The notes beneath the pieces were generated by a model that had not been told where the DNA came from, ran no database searches, and saw only the letters and a list, made by a program, of their open reading frames with translations. Below are positions 45,295-52,933 of a DNA stretch of 64,000 bases, one piece after another (positions within the stretch are counted from its first letter, which is position 1; each line of letters starts with the position of its first letter). The stretch lies in assembly GCF_030269485.1 (NCBI RefSeq), contig NZ_BSTL01000030.1:1-64000 (forward strand), given 5' to 3'. This stretch comes from Actinoplanes sp. NBRC 103695. GTDB taxonomy: Bacteria > Actinomycetota > Actinomycetes > Mycobacteriales > Micromonosporaceae. Made by a program: the position numbers and the translations under genes.

Positions 45295-45669
45295 ATGTGC
45301 ATCCAGGATCTAGCGCAGTGGGGCCGATTTGAGTTCCGGTCTCCGCACGGCAAGCCGGGCCTGCGTGCTATGCACAGGGGCATGGGGCGTCGCGAATTCG
45401 AGCAACGACTTGAAATCTACAGGCAAGCCCTTCGCGCCGGCGCCAAGGAGCGAGTGGTCGAGCAGGCGTGGCATGACCTGTACGCCGCAGCTTGTTCGCT
45501 GCAGGGGCCTCCGCCGACAGGACCGAGTAAGGAGGTGGCGGCGGCGTACGCGCTCCGAGATGCACGCAACGCGAAGAACGGCCCCCAAACGTTCTACACG
45601 ATGGACGAGACCGCGGACGCTTTCGGGGAGGCGTTGGAGGCTTTTAGCGAGGTAATCCGGCTCCCTTGA
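45295..45669 (+). CDS. Hypothetical helical protein
   Basis: 124 aa from ATG 45295; internal ATGs at 45370 and 45382 are equally possible and no start has a strong SD. The confident part is REFEQRLEIYRQALRAGAKE to FGEALEAFSEVIRL. Family unknown. Confidence 0.5.
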   Translation: MCIQDLAQWGRFEFRSPHGKPGLRAMHRGMGRREFEQRLEIYRQALRAGAKERVVEQAWHDLYAAACSLQGPPPTGPSKEVAAAYALRDARNAKNGPQTFYTMDETADAFGEALEAFSEVIRLP

Positions 45670-46173
45670 CGTCGGGCACAGGGTGCCGAGACGGACTGCC
45701 GTTGCAGATCGCCTGACGAACGTGTGTCGCGCATCAGTCGACGGAGGACAGGACAGGGCACGGGCAAGGCAAGGGCTGGGCACGGGCTTTTGTGAGAAGT
45801 TTCTATACGGGTTCAAGGCGACCCGCTCCGCGGGCCGCTCGCGCCGCCCAGCAGGGCCGGGCCGGAGGCCCGCCACTCGGGGACCCCGCCGCCTAAGGCG
45901 CAAGCGCCAGGCGGCACCCCGGCGGTTCCAGCCCGGCGGCAGGCGCGAACACGAAGAAGCCCTGGACTCCGCAAAGCGGTTGACCAGGGCTTGGCATTTG
46001 GGGTTTGCGGACGGCCGACGACTGGCAGGTAAGTGCGATTATTGCTACATCGCCGTAAACCGATACGTGCGTTCGAAGATCTAAGAAGCGTCCTCGCCGG
46101 ACGGGCAGGCTCCCAGGATGGCCATCACGGGAGCAGGGCCGGCCTTCGTCGGAGGGTCGGTCAAGGGTCGGGA

Positions 46174-46306
46174 GTCATCCCGGTCGCCTGCCCAGAGGGG
46201 ATGCCAGGCCACCGCCAGGGCGCCAAGGTCGTTCGTCCAGTTGGGCGCTCCACCTTGGCGCCCTGGCGGTGGCCCGACATAGCGGAGCTCAGGCGACCGG
46301 GATGAC
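46174..46306. repeat. Giant two-tier inverted repeat (133 bp)
   Basis: Outer arms of 17 bp (46174-46190 / 46290-46306, GTCATCCCGGTCGCCTG) and inner arms of 23 bp (46207-46229 / 46252-46274) are both perfectly complementary, with a 22-nt loop and 15-16-nt spacers between tiers. Confidence 0.9.
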
Positions 46307-46384
46307 ATGTCGCGCGTCGCGTTGGCTGGGCCCTTGAGTGGTGGCGGTCCGTAGCGATCAAGGCGCGGGTAGCATTAGCCTGAA

Positions 46385-46400
46385 CTAGTCACGTGACTAG
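46385..46400. promoter_or_regulatory. 16-bp perfect palindrome
   Basis: CTAGTCACGTGACTAG, 12 bp before a long A/T-rich segment in the non-coding region. Looks like an operator for a dimeric regulator; different from the TGACACGTACGTGTCA set. Confidence 0.55.
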
Positions 46401-46428
46401 GAAGTTCGCGAGTCCTGGCAGGTCGGTC

Positions 46429-46489
46429 AGAAAAGTTTTCGCAGAAAAATCTTGTTTCTGCGCGCGCCGACGTGAAGACGAACTTTTCT
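46429..46489. repeat. AT-rich nested dyad
   Basis: AGAAAAGTT 46429-46437 pairs with AACTTTTCT 46481-46489; inside, CGCAGAAA 46440-46447 pairs with TTTCTGCG 46455-46462. Strikingly low GC compared with the surroundings; candidate strand-opening site. Confidence 0.6.
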
Positions 46490-46711
46490 TGACAAGCCGC
46501 TTGGGGTATAGTCCTCGCAGGTACCTACACCTATCCTATCGCTATAGTGAGGGAATGTCAACAGGACTCGGGTGTTTGTGCAGGTCAGATTCGCGAAAAC
46601 GGACAAATCCCACCCTCGTGGTGGTCAGGAAAAGAGCCGAGCGGCACCCCCAAGGCCTCGAAACCGAAGGTGCCGCTCGTCGAGCCCACTGGAAGGGGAC
46701 TCAGAGTAAGT

Positions 46712-46861
46712 ATGGCGCGGAGGAAGAGAAAGGGCACCAAGAACCCTGCGCGGCGGCCGAAGCGCCGTCTGAGCGTGCAGGAGGTCTGCTTGGTTGGGGG
46801 AACGTTGGTGTCGCTGGTCGGCACCGTCTCGGCCATCGTAAAAGACGTCATGATCGGCTAA
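46712..46861 (+). CDS. 49-aa protein with basic N-terminus and one membrane helix
   Basis: ATG 46712; GGAAGGGGAC lies about 12 nt upstream. Sequence: twelve-plus basic residues in the first 19 (MARRKRKGTKNPARRPKRR), then a C-terminal hydrophobic segment (VCLVGGTLVSLVGTVSAIV). Could be a small membrane peptide, for example toxin-like; no family known. Confidence 0.45.
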   Translation: MARRKRKGTKNPARRPKRRLSVQEVCLVGGTLVSLVGTVSAIVKDVMIG

Positions 46862-46922
46862 GCCCATCGAGGGGGTTGGCTGGCTTCGGAATCCCGGGAG
46901 CCGGCCAACCCCAGCGGTGCCC

Positions 46923-46960
46923 GCGTCAGGGCGTCTACAGGGCGTCAGGGCGTCTACAGG
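46923..46960. repeat. 19-bp perfect tandem repeat
   Basis: GCGTCAGGGCGTCTACAGG at 46923-46941 and 46942-46960, 200 bp from the right arm repeat. Recent slippage or a binding-site pair. Confidence 0.85.
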
Positions 46961-47166
46961 GTGCACGACGTTGCCCGGTACCGACCATTGATGACCGTCG
47001 ACGACCGCCAGTTGTCGCAGTTCAGCGCCGTCTTCGCGGTCTTCGGCAGGAGGGCGGCGGACGAGTCGGCCTGTACGCCGGACTCTGTGATTTCACCCGG
47101 CCCACGACGAACGTTGAGCGCCCACTGTGCGCGCGGGCAGCTAGCTTGGCCAGAACCAGGCCCAGT

Positions 47167-47197
47167 CAAGATCATGCCGTCCTCATGCCGTCCGGCG
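47167..47197. repeat. Right 31-bp direct repeat, candidate integrase arm site
   Basis: Same orientation as 31906-31936 with 2 differences; TCATGCCGT at 47172 and 47183. It lies 104 bp from the attR core. Confidence 0.75.
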
Positions 47198-47300
47198 ATG
47201 ACCAGCTACGCCTAACGTTGACTCGTGTCACACAGTCGGCACCCAGCTCAGGAGACCTTATGACCGCGCGAACTGCACACCCTTCCGCCGTCATCTATTG

Positions 47301-47311
47301 CAACGCCAAGT
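47301..47311 (+). other. attR core
   Basis: CAACGCCAAGT, identical to the metH core. The following chromosomal bases AACG restore the original metH stop as TAA if the element is excised. Confidence 0.8.
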
Positions 47312-47314
47312 AAC

Positions 47315-48259
47315 GTGCTGCCGCTCATCATCGACACCGATCCGGGGGTTGACGACGCGTTCGGGCTGGCGCTGGCCGCGGCCGGCGCGAAGGTCGACCT
47401 GCGGCTGGTGACGACCACCTACGGCAATGTGCCGGGGGAGCGGACGGCCGGCAACGCGCTGCGGGTGCTGGAGATGTGCGGGTGCGCGGAGCTTCCGGTG
47501 GCACGCGGTGCGGACGGGCCGCTGGCCGGGCACAGTCTGCGCGCCGCCGAATACGTGCACGGCCGGGACGGGCTGGGCGGGCAGGCCGGGCGCATGCCGT
47601 TGCGGGCCCGGCCGGTCGAGCCGCGGCCGGCCGTCGAGGTGCTCGCGGGGACGCTGCTGGCCTCGGACGAGCCGGTGACCGTGGTGGCGCTGGGGCCGCT
47701 CACCAACGTCGCCACGCTGCTCGCCGAGCATCCGGAGGCGGCGGGGCGGATCGGGCGGCTGGTGGTGATGGGCGGCGGCTTCCGCGGTGGCAACGTCACC
47801 GCGAGCGCCGAGTTCAACATCTGGTGCGATCCGGAGGCTGCGCGCCGGGTGATCGTGCGGTCGGATCTGGCGGTCACGCTGGTTCCGCTGGATCTCACCC
47901 ACCGGGCGGGTGTGTCCGAGGAGTGGATGGCGGCGCTGGTCGCCACCGGAGCGGTCGGGGAGGGGCTGTCGCGGATCGCCGCCGGTAACTGGGCGATGTA
48001 CGAGCGGATGCTGGGGGAGCGGCGGCTGATCATCCACGACCTGGTGGCGGTCGCCGAGGCGGTCTGGCCGGGGATTCTGCGGCCGGAGCGGGTGTGGGTC
48101 GACGTCGAGGACGGGCACGGCCCGGCTCGCGGCGCCACGCTGGCCGACCGGCGGCGCTACCGGCAGGGGCCGCGTGAGGGCCGCGAGATCGACGTGGCGG
48201 CGGACTTCGACGCCGCCGACTTGCACGAGCGGATCCTGGCCCGCTTCGGAGACCGATAG
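47315..48259 (+). CDS. Nucleoside hydrolase (inosine-uridine preferring type)
   Basis: 314 aa, GTG start. N-terminal Asp cluster IIDTDPGVDDAFGL binds the catalytic Ca2+; VVALGPLTNVATLL, VVMGGGFRGGNVTASAEFNIWCDPEAA and the late HDLVAVAEAVWP (D/H) are family motifs. Cleaves the N-glycosidic bond of nucleosides. No ribosome binding site precedes it now, because upstream is the element; without the element it would begin 3 nt after the metH stop. Confidence 0.93.
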   Translation: MLPLIIDTDPGVDDAFGLALAAAGAKVDLRLVTTTYGNVPGERTAGNALRVLEMCGCAELPVARGADGPLAGHSLRAAEYVHGRDGLGGQAGRMPLRARPVEPRPAVEVLAGTLLASDEPVTVVALGPLTNVATLLAEHPEAAGRIGRLVVMGGGFRGGNVTASAEFNIWCDPEAARRVIVRSDLAVTLVPLDLTHRAGVSEEWMAALVATGAVGEGLSRIAAGNWAMYERMLGERRLIIHDLVAVAEAVWPGILRPERVWVDVEDGHGPARGATLADRRRYRQGPREGREIDVAADFDAADLHERILARFGDR

Positions 48260-48277
48260 GGGCGAGGTGCCCGGAAA

Positions 48278-48382
48278 GCGCGGCGCGGGCCCGGGAAAGC
48301 GCGGTGCAGGCTCGGCAAAGCGCGGTGCAGGCTCGGCAAAGCGCGGTGCAGGCTCGGCAAAGCGCGGCCCGGGCCCGGGAAA
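48278..48382. repeat. 21-bp tandem repeat, five units
   Basis: Core unit GCGCGGTGCAGGCTCGGCAA(A) three times (48299-48361), flanked on each side by a variant ending CCCGGGCCCGGGAAA. Fills the gap between the nucleoside hydrolase and the next gene. Confidence 0.95.
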
Positions 48383-48420
48383 GGGCGGCGGGGAGGGACA
48401 ACGCTCGGTAGTCTGCCGCG

Positions 48421-49437
48421 GTGATTTTCGGGAAGCGGGGCAAGGGCGTCAAGCCGTCCGAGGACGCGATCGCGGCGTTCTGGGCCTGGTGGGCGGCCAC
48501 CGGCCGGGCCCGCGCCGAGCAGGCCATCGCCGGCAACGACTGGAACAGCGGCCTGGTCGACGAGCTCGGCGACCGGGTGTCGGCCGTCGCGCCGGGGCTG
48601 GCGTGGGAGTTCGCGTCCGGCGCGCCCCGATCGCAGCATCTGCTCGTGATGTCGGCGGACGGGAACCGGGAGTTGCGGGCCACCGCCGAACGCTGGCTGC
48701 GGGCCGCCCCGGACGCCGACGAGACGTTCTCGTTCGCGTCGTCCCGGCAGGCGTCCCCGGGCGCCCTCGACCACCGGCTGGGGATCGCCGGGCAGGATGT
48801 CGAGCTGTCCGGCCTGCGCTTCGCCGCCGAGGTGGACGAGAACGCCGCGCAGATCGACGTGACCGTGTGGCACCCGGCATTCGGCGGGCTGGACGAGCAG
48901 GCCCGGGTGCAGGTCGCCTTCCTGGCGCTGGACTGGCTGCTCGGCGAGGACAGCGTGGAGATCTGGATCCGTGGCATCGACACGACCGCCGTGGCCGGGC
49001 CGGCGCTGACCGGCGGCGAACTCCTCACGGCCGTGCAGGCGCTGGAGCCGCGCTGGGCGATGCTCGGCGGCGAACGTGCCGGCCGTCCGCTGGTCGCCAC
49101 GATCCGGGTGCCGTTGCGGGCCGCGCGCTGGCCGGCCGCGGACACGCACGTCCGGCTCGACGTCCCCTATCGCACGGCCAACCCCGGTGGGCTTCCGGCC
49201 GGCGATTCCCTCGAGGCGCTGCACGGCCTGGAGGACCGGATGATGGCGTACGCGGACGGTCCGGTCCTGGTCGCGCAGGAGGCCTGCGACGGCGTACGCA
49301 CGTATCACCTGTACGCCGACCGGCAGCCGGCCATCGACGCGCTCGCCCCGATCGTCCAGTCGTGGCCCGAGGGCAAGGTCCGCACCACGGTCACCCACGA
49401 CCCGGGCTGGGCGGGCGTCCAGCACCTGATCCCGTGA
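48421..49437 (+). CDS. Hypothetical protein with DUF695-like C-terminus
   Basis: 338 aa, GTG start. Two related halves: an N-terminal part (AFWAWWAATGRARAEQAIAG, DELGDRVSAVAPGLAWEF) and a C-terminal part ending YADRQPAIDALAPIVQSWPEGKVRTTVTHDPGW, which resembles DUF695. Cytosolic, no known activity. Overlaps the SnoaL-like gene by 4 nt. Confidence 0.7.
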   Translation: MIFGKRGKGVKPSEDAIAAFWAWWAATGRARAEQAIAGNDWNSGLVDELGDRVSAVAPGLAWEFASGAPRSQHLLVMSADGNRELRATAERWLRAAPDADETFSFASSRQASPGALDHRLGIAGQDVELSGLRFAAEVDENAAQIDVTVWHPAFGGLDEQARVQVAFLALDWLLGEDSVEIWIRGIDTTAVAGPALTGGELLTAVQALEPRWAMLGGERAGRPLVATIRVPLRAARWPAADTHVRLDVPYRTANPGGLPAGDSLEALHGLEDRMMAYADGPVLVAQEACDGVRTYHLYADRQPAIDALAPIVQSWPEGKVRTTVTHDPGWAGVQHLIP

Positions 49438-49757
49438 CCGAGGCGGCGGCCCGCGCGCACATCGACCGGTTCAACGCGGCGGTGCTCAGCGGCGACTGGT
49501 CCGAGCTGGTCGCCACGCTGCACCCGGACGCGGTGATGGCCTTCGACGGGCCGCCGGTCGGGCCCTTCGCGGGGAGGGACGCCATCGCCGAGGCCTACGC
49601 GGCGAACCCGCCGGACGACACGATGCGCGTGCTCGCCGTCCGGGTGGACGGCGGCACCGAGGTCGTGGCGTTCGCCTGGTCGCGTGGCGGCACCGGCAGC
49701 CTGGAGATCCGGCGCCGCGCCGGGCTGATCACCGGCCTGCTGGTCCGGTTCGACTGA
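49434..49757 (+). CDS. SnoaL-like / NTF2-like domain protein
   Basis: 107 aa, GTG inside the preceding stop. HIDRFNAAVLSGDWSELVATLHPDAVMAFDGPPVGPFAGRDAIAEAY is the classic SnoaL-like opening; a cone-shaped barrel with a ligand pocket. Role unknown (isomerase, binding or regulatory). Confidence 0.85.
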   Translation: MTEAAARAHIDRFNAAVLSGDWSELVATLHPDAVMAFDGPPVGPFAGRDAIAEAYAANPPDDTMRVLAVRVDGGTEVVAFAWSRGGTGSLEIRRRAGLITGLLVRFD

Positions 49758-49766
49758 GCCCGGCGC

Positions 49767-49860
49767 GGCGCGCACGGCCGCGAAGGGCGCGGTCAGTCGG
49801 CGCGCACGGCCGCGAAAAGCATGGTCAGTCGGCGCGCACGGCCGCGAAAAGCGTGGTCAG
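49767..49860. repeat. 32-bp tandem repeat, three units
   Basis: Units at 49767, 49799 and 49831 share GGCGCGCACGGCCGCGAA and the end GGTCAGTC; the last runs into the stop codon of the convergent SRPBCC gene. Confidence 0.9.
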
Positions 49861-50270
49861 CGGGACAGGAGCTTGTCCAGCTTGGTGAAGCTGGAGCTCC
49901 AGCCCTCGCGCGCGCCGCCCTCGACCTCGGGCGGGTACGGGCCCTGGGTGAGGACCAGACGGGTACGCCCGCCCTCCTCGTCGTGGAACTCGATGCTCAG
50001 GCGCATGCCGGCCGACTCGCCGACCAGCAGCCGATTTTCGATCACCTCGAGGAACGTGGCCTCGACCGGTGATGTGAGGGCCGGGTCCTCGTCGCTGACC
50101 ATCGTGAAGCGCTGGTGGCCGCCGGTCACCGCGTCGATCGACACGCTGTCGCGGGGCACCGACCAGCCGACCGGGCCGAACCAGCTCGCCAGCTGCTCGG
50201 GGTCGACGAAGGCGCGGTAGACCAGCTCGCGGGGCGCGTCGAAGACGCGGGTGATGACGAGGTCGGTCAC
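49857..50270 (-). CDS. SRPBCC / AHSA1-like domain protein
   Basis: 137 aa, GTG start. ITRVFDAPRELVYRAFVDPEQLASWFGP and the closing GAREGWSSSFTKLDKLL are AHSA1/ATPase-activator-like START-fold signatures. Hydrophobic-ligand-binding fold; no enzyme activity inferred. 9 bp from the upstream membrane-protein stop, probably one operon. Confidence 0.88.
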   Translation of the reverse strand: MTDLVITRVFDAPRELVYRAFVDPEQLASWFGPVGWSVPRDSVSIDAVTGGHQRFTMVSDEDPALTSPVEATFLEVIENRLLVGESAGMRLSIEFHDEEGGRTRLVLTQGPYPPEVEGGAREGWSSSFTKLDKLLSR

Positions 50271-50279
50271 GATCTCACC

Positions 50280-50819
50280 TCAGACTTTGGAGGGCATCCG
50301 CCGGTGCAGTTCCGCGAGGAGCGTACGCGGCCCGGGTGACATGAGTCCGATGTCGACCAGGTACGAGTCGCCGCGCCGCCGGGGCTGCCGTCCGGGGCCG
50401 GGCAGCTCGGTGACCGCGCCGGGGCCGGTCGGCGTGACGACCAGCTCGGTGAAGACGCCACGGTGGCGCAGGGCGACCGCGGCCACGCCGGACCAGGGTA
50501 TGGCGACGCCGCGCCGGCCGGTTGCCGCGAACTCCAGCCCGTGCATCGAGCTGTGCAGCCAGCCGAGCCGGTTCCAGGCGACCAGGATGATCACGCTGGC
50601 GGTGACCGTGGGGACGAGGATCAGGCTCTCGGCGATGGTGGCGATGTCGTCCGCGCCGGGGCGTGACCCGAAGGCCGCCGCGATCAGGATCCACAGCCCG
50701 CGGCAGACCGCCCAGGCGATCGCGATGACCCAGAGCATGGTCACGAAGACCTGGCCGCGCGGCTGGAAGAAACCGGCCGTGTCCTCGGTGGGGCCGATTA
50801 CCGGATGCTCGGGGTCCAT
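50280..50819 (-). CDS. Membrane protein with PH-like domain, hypothetical
   Basis: 179 aa. Two hydrophobic segments (about 24-50 and 64-83), then a beta-rich domain (LEFAATGRRGVAIPWSGVAAVALRHRGVF) reminiscent of bacterial PH domains. Upstream of the SRPBCC gene. Confidence 0.65.
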   Translation of the reverse strand: MDPEHPVIGPTEDTAGFFQPRGQVFVTMLWVIAIAWAVCRGLWILIAAAFGSRPGADDIATIAESLILVPTVTASVIILVAWNRLGWLHSSMHGLEFAATGRRGVAIPWSGVAAVALRHRGVFTELVVTPTGPGAVTELPGPGRQPRRRGDSYLVDIGLMSPGPRTLLAELHRRMPSKV

Positions 50820-50876
50820 GAGGGCATTATGCCCCGGTTTGACGCTCACAGGCCGGAGATGCGCCATCATGATCAC

Positions 50877-51323
50877 ATGACGGTGGTGAGGTTGACCGCG
50901 ACGCATCCGTGGTTCCCGGACGCGGTCGCGCAGTTCGACGCGTACCGGCAGCACTACGGCGCGAACCCGGCGCCCGAGGCGACCGAGGAGTGGATGCGCG
51001 ACCAGATGGTCACCGACCGGCTGCGGGTCTTCGCGGCGGGACACAACGACATGGTCCGCGGCGTGCTCACCATCACGGTCGTACCCGCGTCCCTCACCCT
51101 GCGCACGATCTGGATGATCCGCGACGTCTACGTCGACCCGTCCGCGCGCCGCGCCGGTCTGGCCCACGCGCTGCTCGCGCACGTCGCCGAGGCGGCCCGC
51201 GAGGAGGGCGCGCACCGGCTGTCGCTGCAGACCGAGCCCGACAACGTCCGGGCCATCCAGCTCTACGTCTCGGCGGGATTCCAGCCGGTCACGGAAGTGG
51301 TGAACTGGGCTCGAGTGCTGTGA
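50877..51323 (+). CDS. GNAT-family N-acetyltransferase
   Basis: 148 aa, ATG start. Motif A IRDVYVDPSARRAGLAHALLAHV (acetyl-CoA loop RRAGLA), motif B LSLQTEPDNVRAIQLYVSAGFQP. Acceptor unknown. The 3' end overlaps the end of the convergent phosphatidyltransferase gene by 35 bp. Confidence 0.9.
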   Translation: MTVVRLTATHPWFPDAVAQFDAYRQHYGANPAPEATEEWMRDQMVTDRLRVFAAGHNDMVRGVLTITVVPASLTLRTIWMIRDVYVDPSARRAGLAHALLAHVAEAAREEGAHRLSLQTEPDNVRAIQLYVSAGFQPVTEVVNWARVL

Positions 51324-52245
51324 TCCGTGGCCCCGGCCCTGACTCCGGCCCTGACTCCGGCCCTGACTCCGGCCCTGACTCCGGCCCTGACTCCGGCCCT
51401 GACCCCGGCGCGGTGGCCTCGGCCAGGTGCCGGGCGAAGGTCCGCGTCGCCGACCACAGCTTGTAGATCAGCAGCAGCTCGAACCCGACGAGCAGCGCCG
51501 CCGCCACCAGCGTGGCCGGAATGATCAGGCTGGTGGCCGGGCCGACGATGAAGACGAACATCTGGAACTCGATGCCGCTGAACAGGTGCGCCCGGATCCG
51601 CCGGCCGAAGAGCCGGTTGCGCAGCGTGGAGAAGGCGCCGAACCGGCCGCGGAAGTCGCCGTACATGTCGACGACCGCCCGCCCGTCGCCCTTGTCCTCG
51701 CCGTCCTCCAGGTAGATCGGCTCGGTCTCGCCGCGGGCGGCGGCCAGCCGGGACCGCATGTCGTTCTTGACCGCGGTCATCTGGAGCGCGTTCAGGTAGC
51801 GGAACATGTCCAGGAAGATCACCAGGCCGCCGAGCCAGACGTAGACGAACTCGCCGGTGCGCTCGAACTGCCCGCCCATCAGCGCGATCGTGCACACGAG
51901 CACGCGCAGCCGGTCGAACACGTAGTCGAGCCAGGAGCCGAACACCGACCCGCTGCCGTTCAGCCGGGCGATCTTGCCGTCCATGCAGTCCAGGACGAAG
52001 CTCAGGTGGAACAGCGCGGCGCCGGCGACCAGCCAGCCCCACGTCTGCTGCCAGAAGCAGGCCGCCGCGGCGACACCGACCAGGAACGCGGTGATCGTCA
52101 GCCGGTTCGGCGTGACCGCACGCCACGGTGAGACCAGCCGGACCAGCCGGGAGGCCAGCGGATCGACCAGCCAGACCGTCCACCAGGCGTCGCGATCCTT
52201 GTAAGTGCGCTCGCGAATGTCCGCCAGCGCTACTCGTTCCGCCAT
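51289..52245 (-). CDS. CDP-alcohol phosphatidyltransferase family membrane protein
   Basis: 318 aa. The CDP-OH-P motif is complete: D-x2-D-G-x2-A-R-x8-G-x3-D-x3-D in LDCMDGKIARLNGSG and FGSWLDYVFD. About six hydrophobic segments. It makes a phospholipid or polyol-phosphate product from a CDP-activated alcohol or lipid. The C-terminus carries five GPES tetrapeptides encoded by a 12-bp repeat. Confidence 0.9.
   Translation of the reverse strand: MAERVALADIRERTYKDRDAWWTVWLVDPLASRLVRLVSPWRAVTPNRLTITAFLVGVAAAACFWQQTWGWLVAGAALFHLSFVLDCMDGKIARLNGSGSVFGSWLDYVFDRLRVLVCTIALMGGQFERTGEFVYVWLGGLVIFLDMFRYLNALQMTAVKNDMRSRLAAARGETEPIYLEDGEDKGDGRAVVDMYGDFRGRFGAFSTLRNRLFGRRIRAHLFSGIEFQMFVFIVGPATSLIIPATLVAAALLVGFELLLIYKLWSATRTFARHLAEATAPGSGPESGPESGPESGPESGPESGPGPRITALEPSSPLP
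51335..51406. repeat. 12-bp tandem repeat encoding GPES
   Basis: GGCCCTGACTCC five times, plus a sixth unit with one change; on the minus strand in frame it encodes (GPES)n at the C-terminus of the phosphatidyltransferase. Confidence 0.95.
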
Positions 52246-52366
52246 GACCGCTACCCCGCCGATGTTATGTACACGTGAACAAAAGCTGTCGTGCAGCATA
52301 GGCCCCTCGGTGACGGTGATCGTGACAGGATCACCCCGGCGGGTCGGATCTTTGCTGGGAGAGTGT

Positions 52367-52933
52367 GTGGACGCCGAGCACGTCGCCGCGGACCTCGAGT
52401 CCGTGCTGCTGACCGAGGAGCAGATCCGCGAGCGGGTGGCCGCCCTGGCCGCGGAACTGGCCACCGACTACGCGGGGCGCACGCCGGTCATGGTCGGTGT
52501 GCTGGCGGGCGCGGCGACGTTCACCGTCGACCTGGCGCGCGCCTATCCCGGCCAGGTGGAGATCGGCTGGATGGCGATCAAGTCCTACAGCACGCGCAAC
52601 CGGGCGTCCGGCTCCGTACGCCTGCTCAAAGATCTTGATCTGGACATCGAGAACCGCGACGTGATCATCGTCGAGGGGGTCATCGACACCGGGCTGACGA
52701 TGAACTGGCTGATCGGCAATCTGCGCCAGCGCGGGCCACGGTCGATCGCGGCGTGTGCGCTGATGCGGCGCCCGGACACGCCGGACTTCGGGGACACGCG
52801 GGCGTACGTCGGCTTCGACGTCCCGCCGGGCCTGATCGTCGGCTACGGCCTCGACCACCGCGGCCGGTACCGCAACCTCAGCTGCGCCGCGGTCCTGGCC
52901 CCGCACGTCCATGCGGCGGTCAGCGCGCACTGA
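52367..52933 (+). CDS. Hypoxanthine phosphoribosyltransferase-like protein
   Basis: 188 aa from GTG 52367 (GGGAG 5 nt upstream). Hpt architecture: loop I VGVLAGAATF, SYST region, PRPP motif DVIIVEGVIDTGLT, and the FVPPGLIVGYGLDHRGRYRNL end. Two key positions differ from canonical Hpt: the loop I Lys (LKG) is Ala, and the second acidic residue of the PRPP motif (ED) is Gly. So a paralogue with altered specificity is likely. Confidence 0.85.
   Translation: MDAEHVAADLESVLLTEEQIRERVAALAAELATDYAGRTPVMVGVLAGAATFTVDLARAYPGQVEIGWMAIKSYSTRNRASGSVRLLKDLDLDIENRDVIIVEGVIDTGLTMNWLIGNLRQRGPRSIAACALMRRPDTPDFGDTRAYVGFDVPPGLIVGYGLDHRGRYRNLSCAAVLAPHVHAAVSAH

Larger units (their letters stand above)
45670..46711. 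other. 1.0-kb non-coding, dyad-rich region; candidate element replication origin
   Basis: No convincing gene. Successive dyads: GGGCC/GGCCC 45859-45871, CCGCCT...AGGCGG 45889-45914, AAGCCCTGG/CCAGGGCTT 45957-45992, a giant double stem 46174-46306, palindrome CTAGTCACGTGACTAG 46385-46400, and an AT-rich nested dyad 46429-46489. Rolling-circle elements need dso and sso sequences, which look like this. Not proven; clt or MITE remnants are alternatives. Confidence 0.5.
31841..47311. mobile_element. Integrated AICE-type integrative and conjugative element in the 3' end of metH
   Basis: Bounded by the identical 11-bp core CAACGCCAAGT at 31841-31851 (in metH) and 47301-47311; core-to-core length 15,460 bp. 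Contains int, xis, RepSA-type initiator, DUF2637 SpdB, FtsK-type TraSA, an SCO3933-family regulator and a dyad-rich non-coding region, the AICE module set. The right side is less GC-rich than the chromosome. Int is next to the left end with its stop only 60 bp from the core. AICEs usually use tRNA genes; this one uses metH. Confidence 0.9.
46862..47314. other. Right end of the element, no gene seen
   Basis: Contains a 19-bp tandem repeat (46923-46960), the right arm-type repeat (47167-47197) and the attR core (47301-47311). Frames across it are not convincing. Confidence 0.6.

Noticed and set aside
45683..46084. 133-codon frame in the origin-like region
   Set aside because: Arg/Pro/Gly-rich composition produced by hairpin sequences, no SD and no domain.
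46489..46512. TTGACA followed by TATAGT as a sigma-70-type promoter
   Set aside because: The spacer is 12 bp, too short for a standard promoter; no other -10 at 16-18 bp was seen.
46393..47313. 306-codon plus frame ending NAK-stop at the attR core
   Set aside because: It crosses palindromes, repeats and arm sites and has no recognisable domain; the MetH-like last residues come from the att mimicry, not from a gene.
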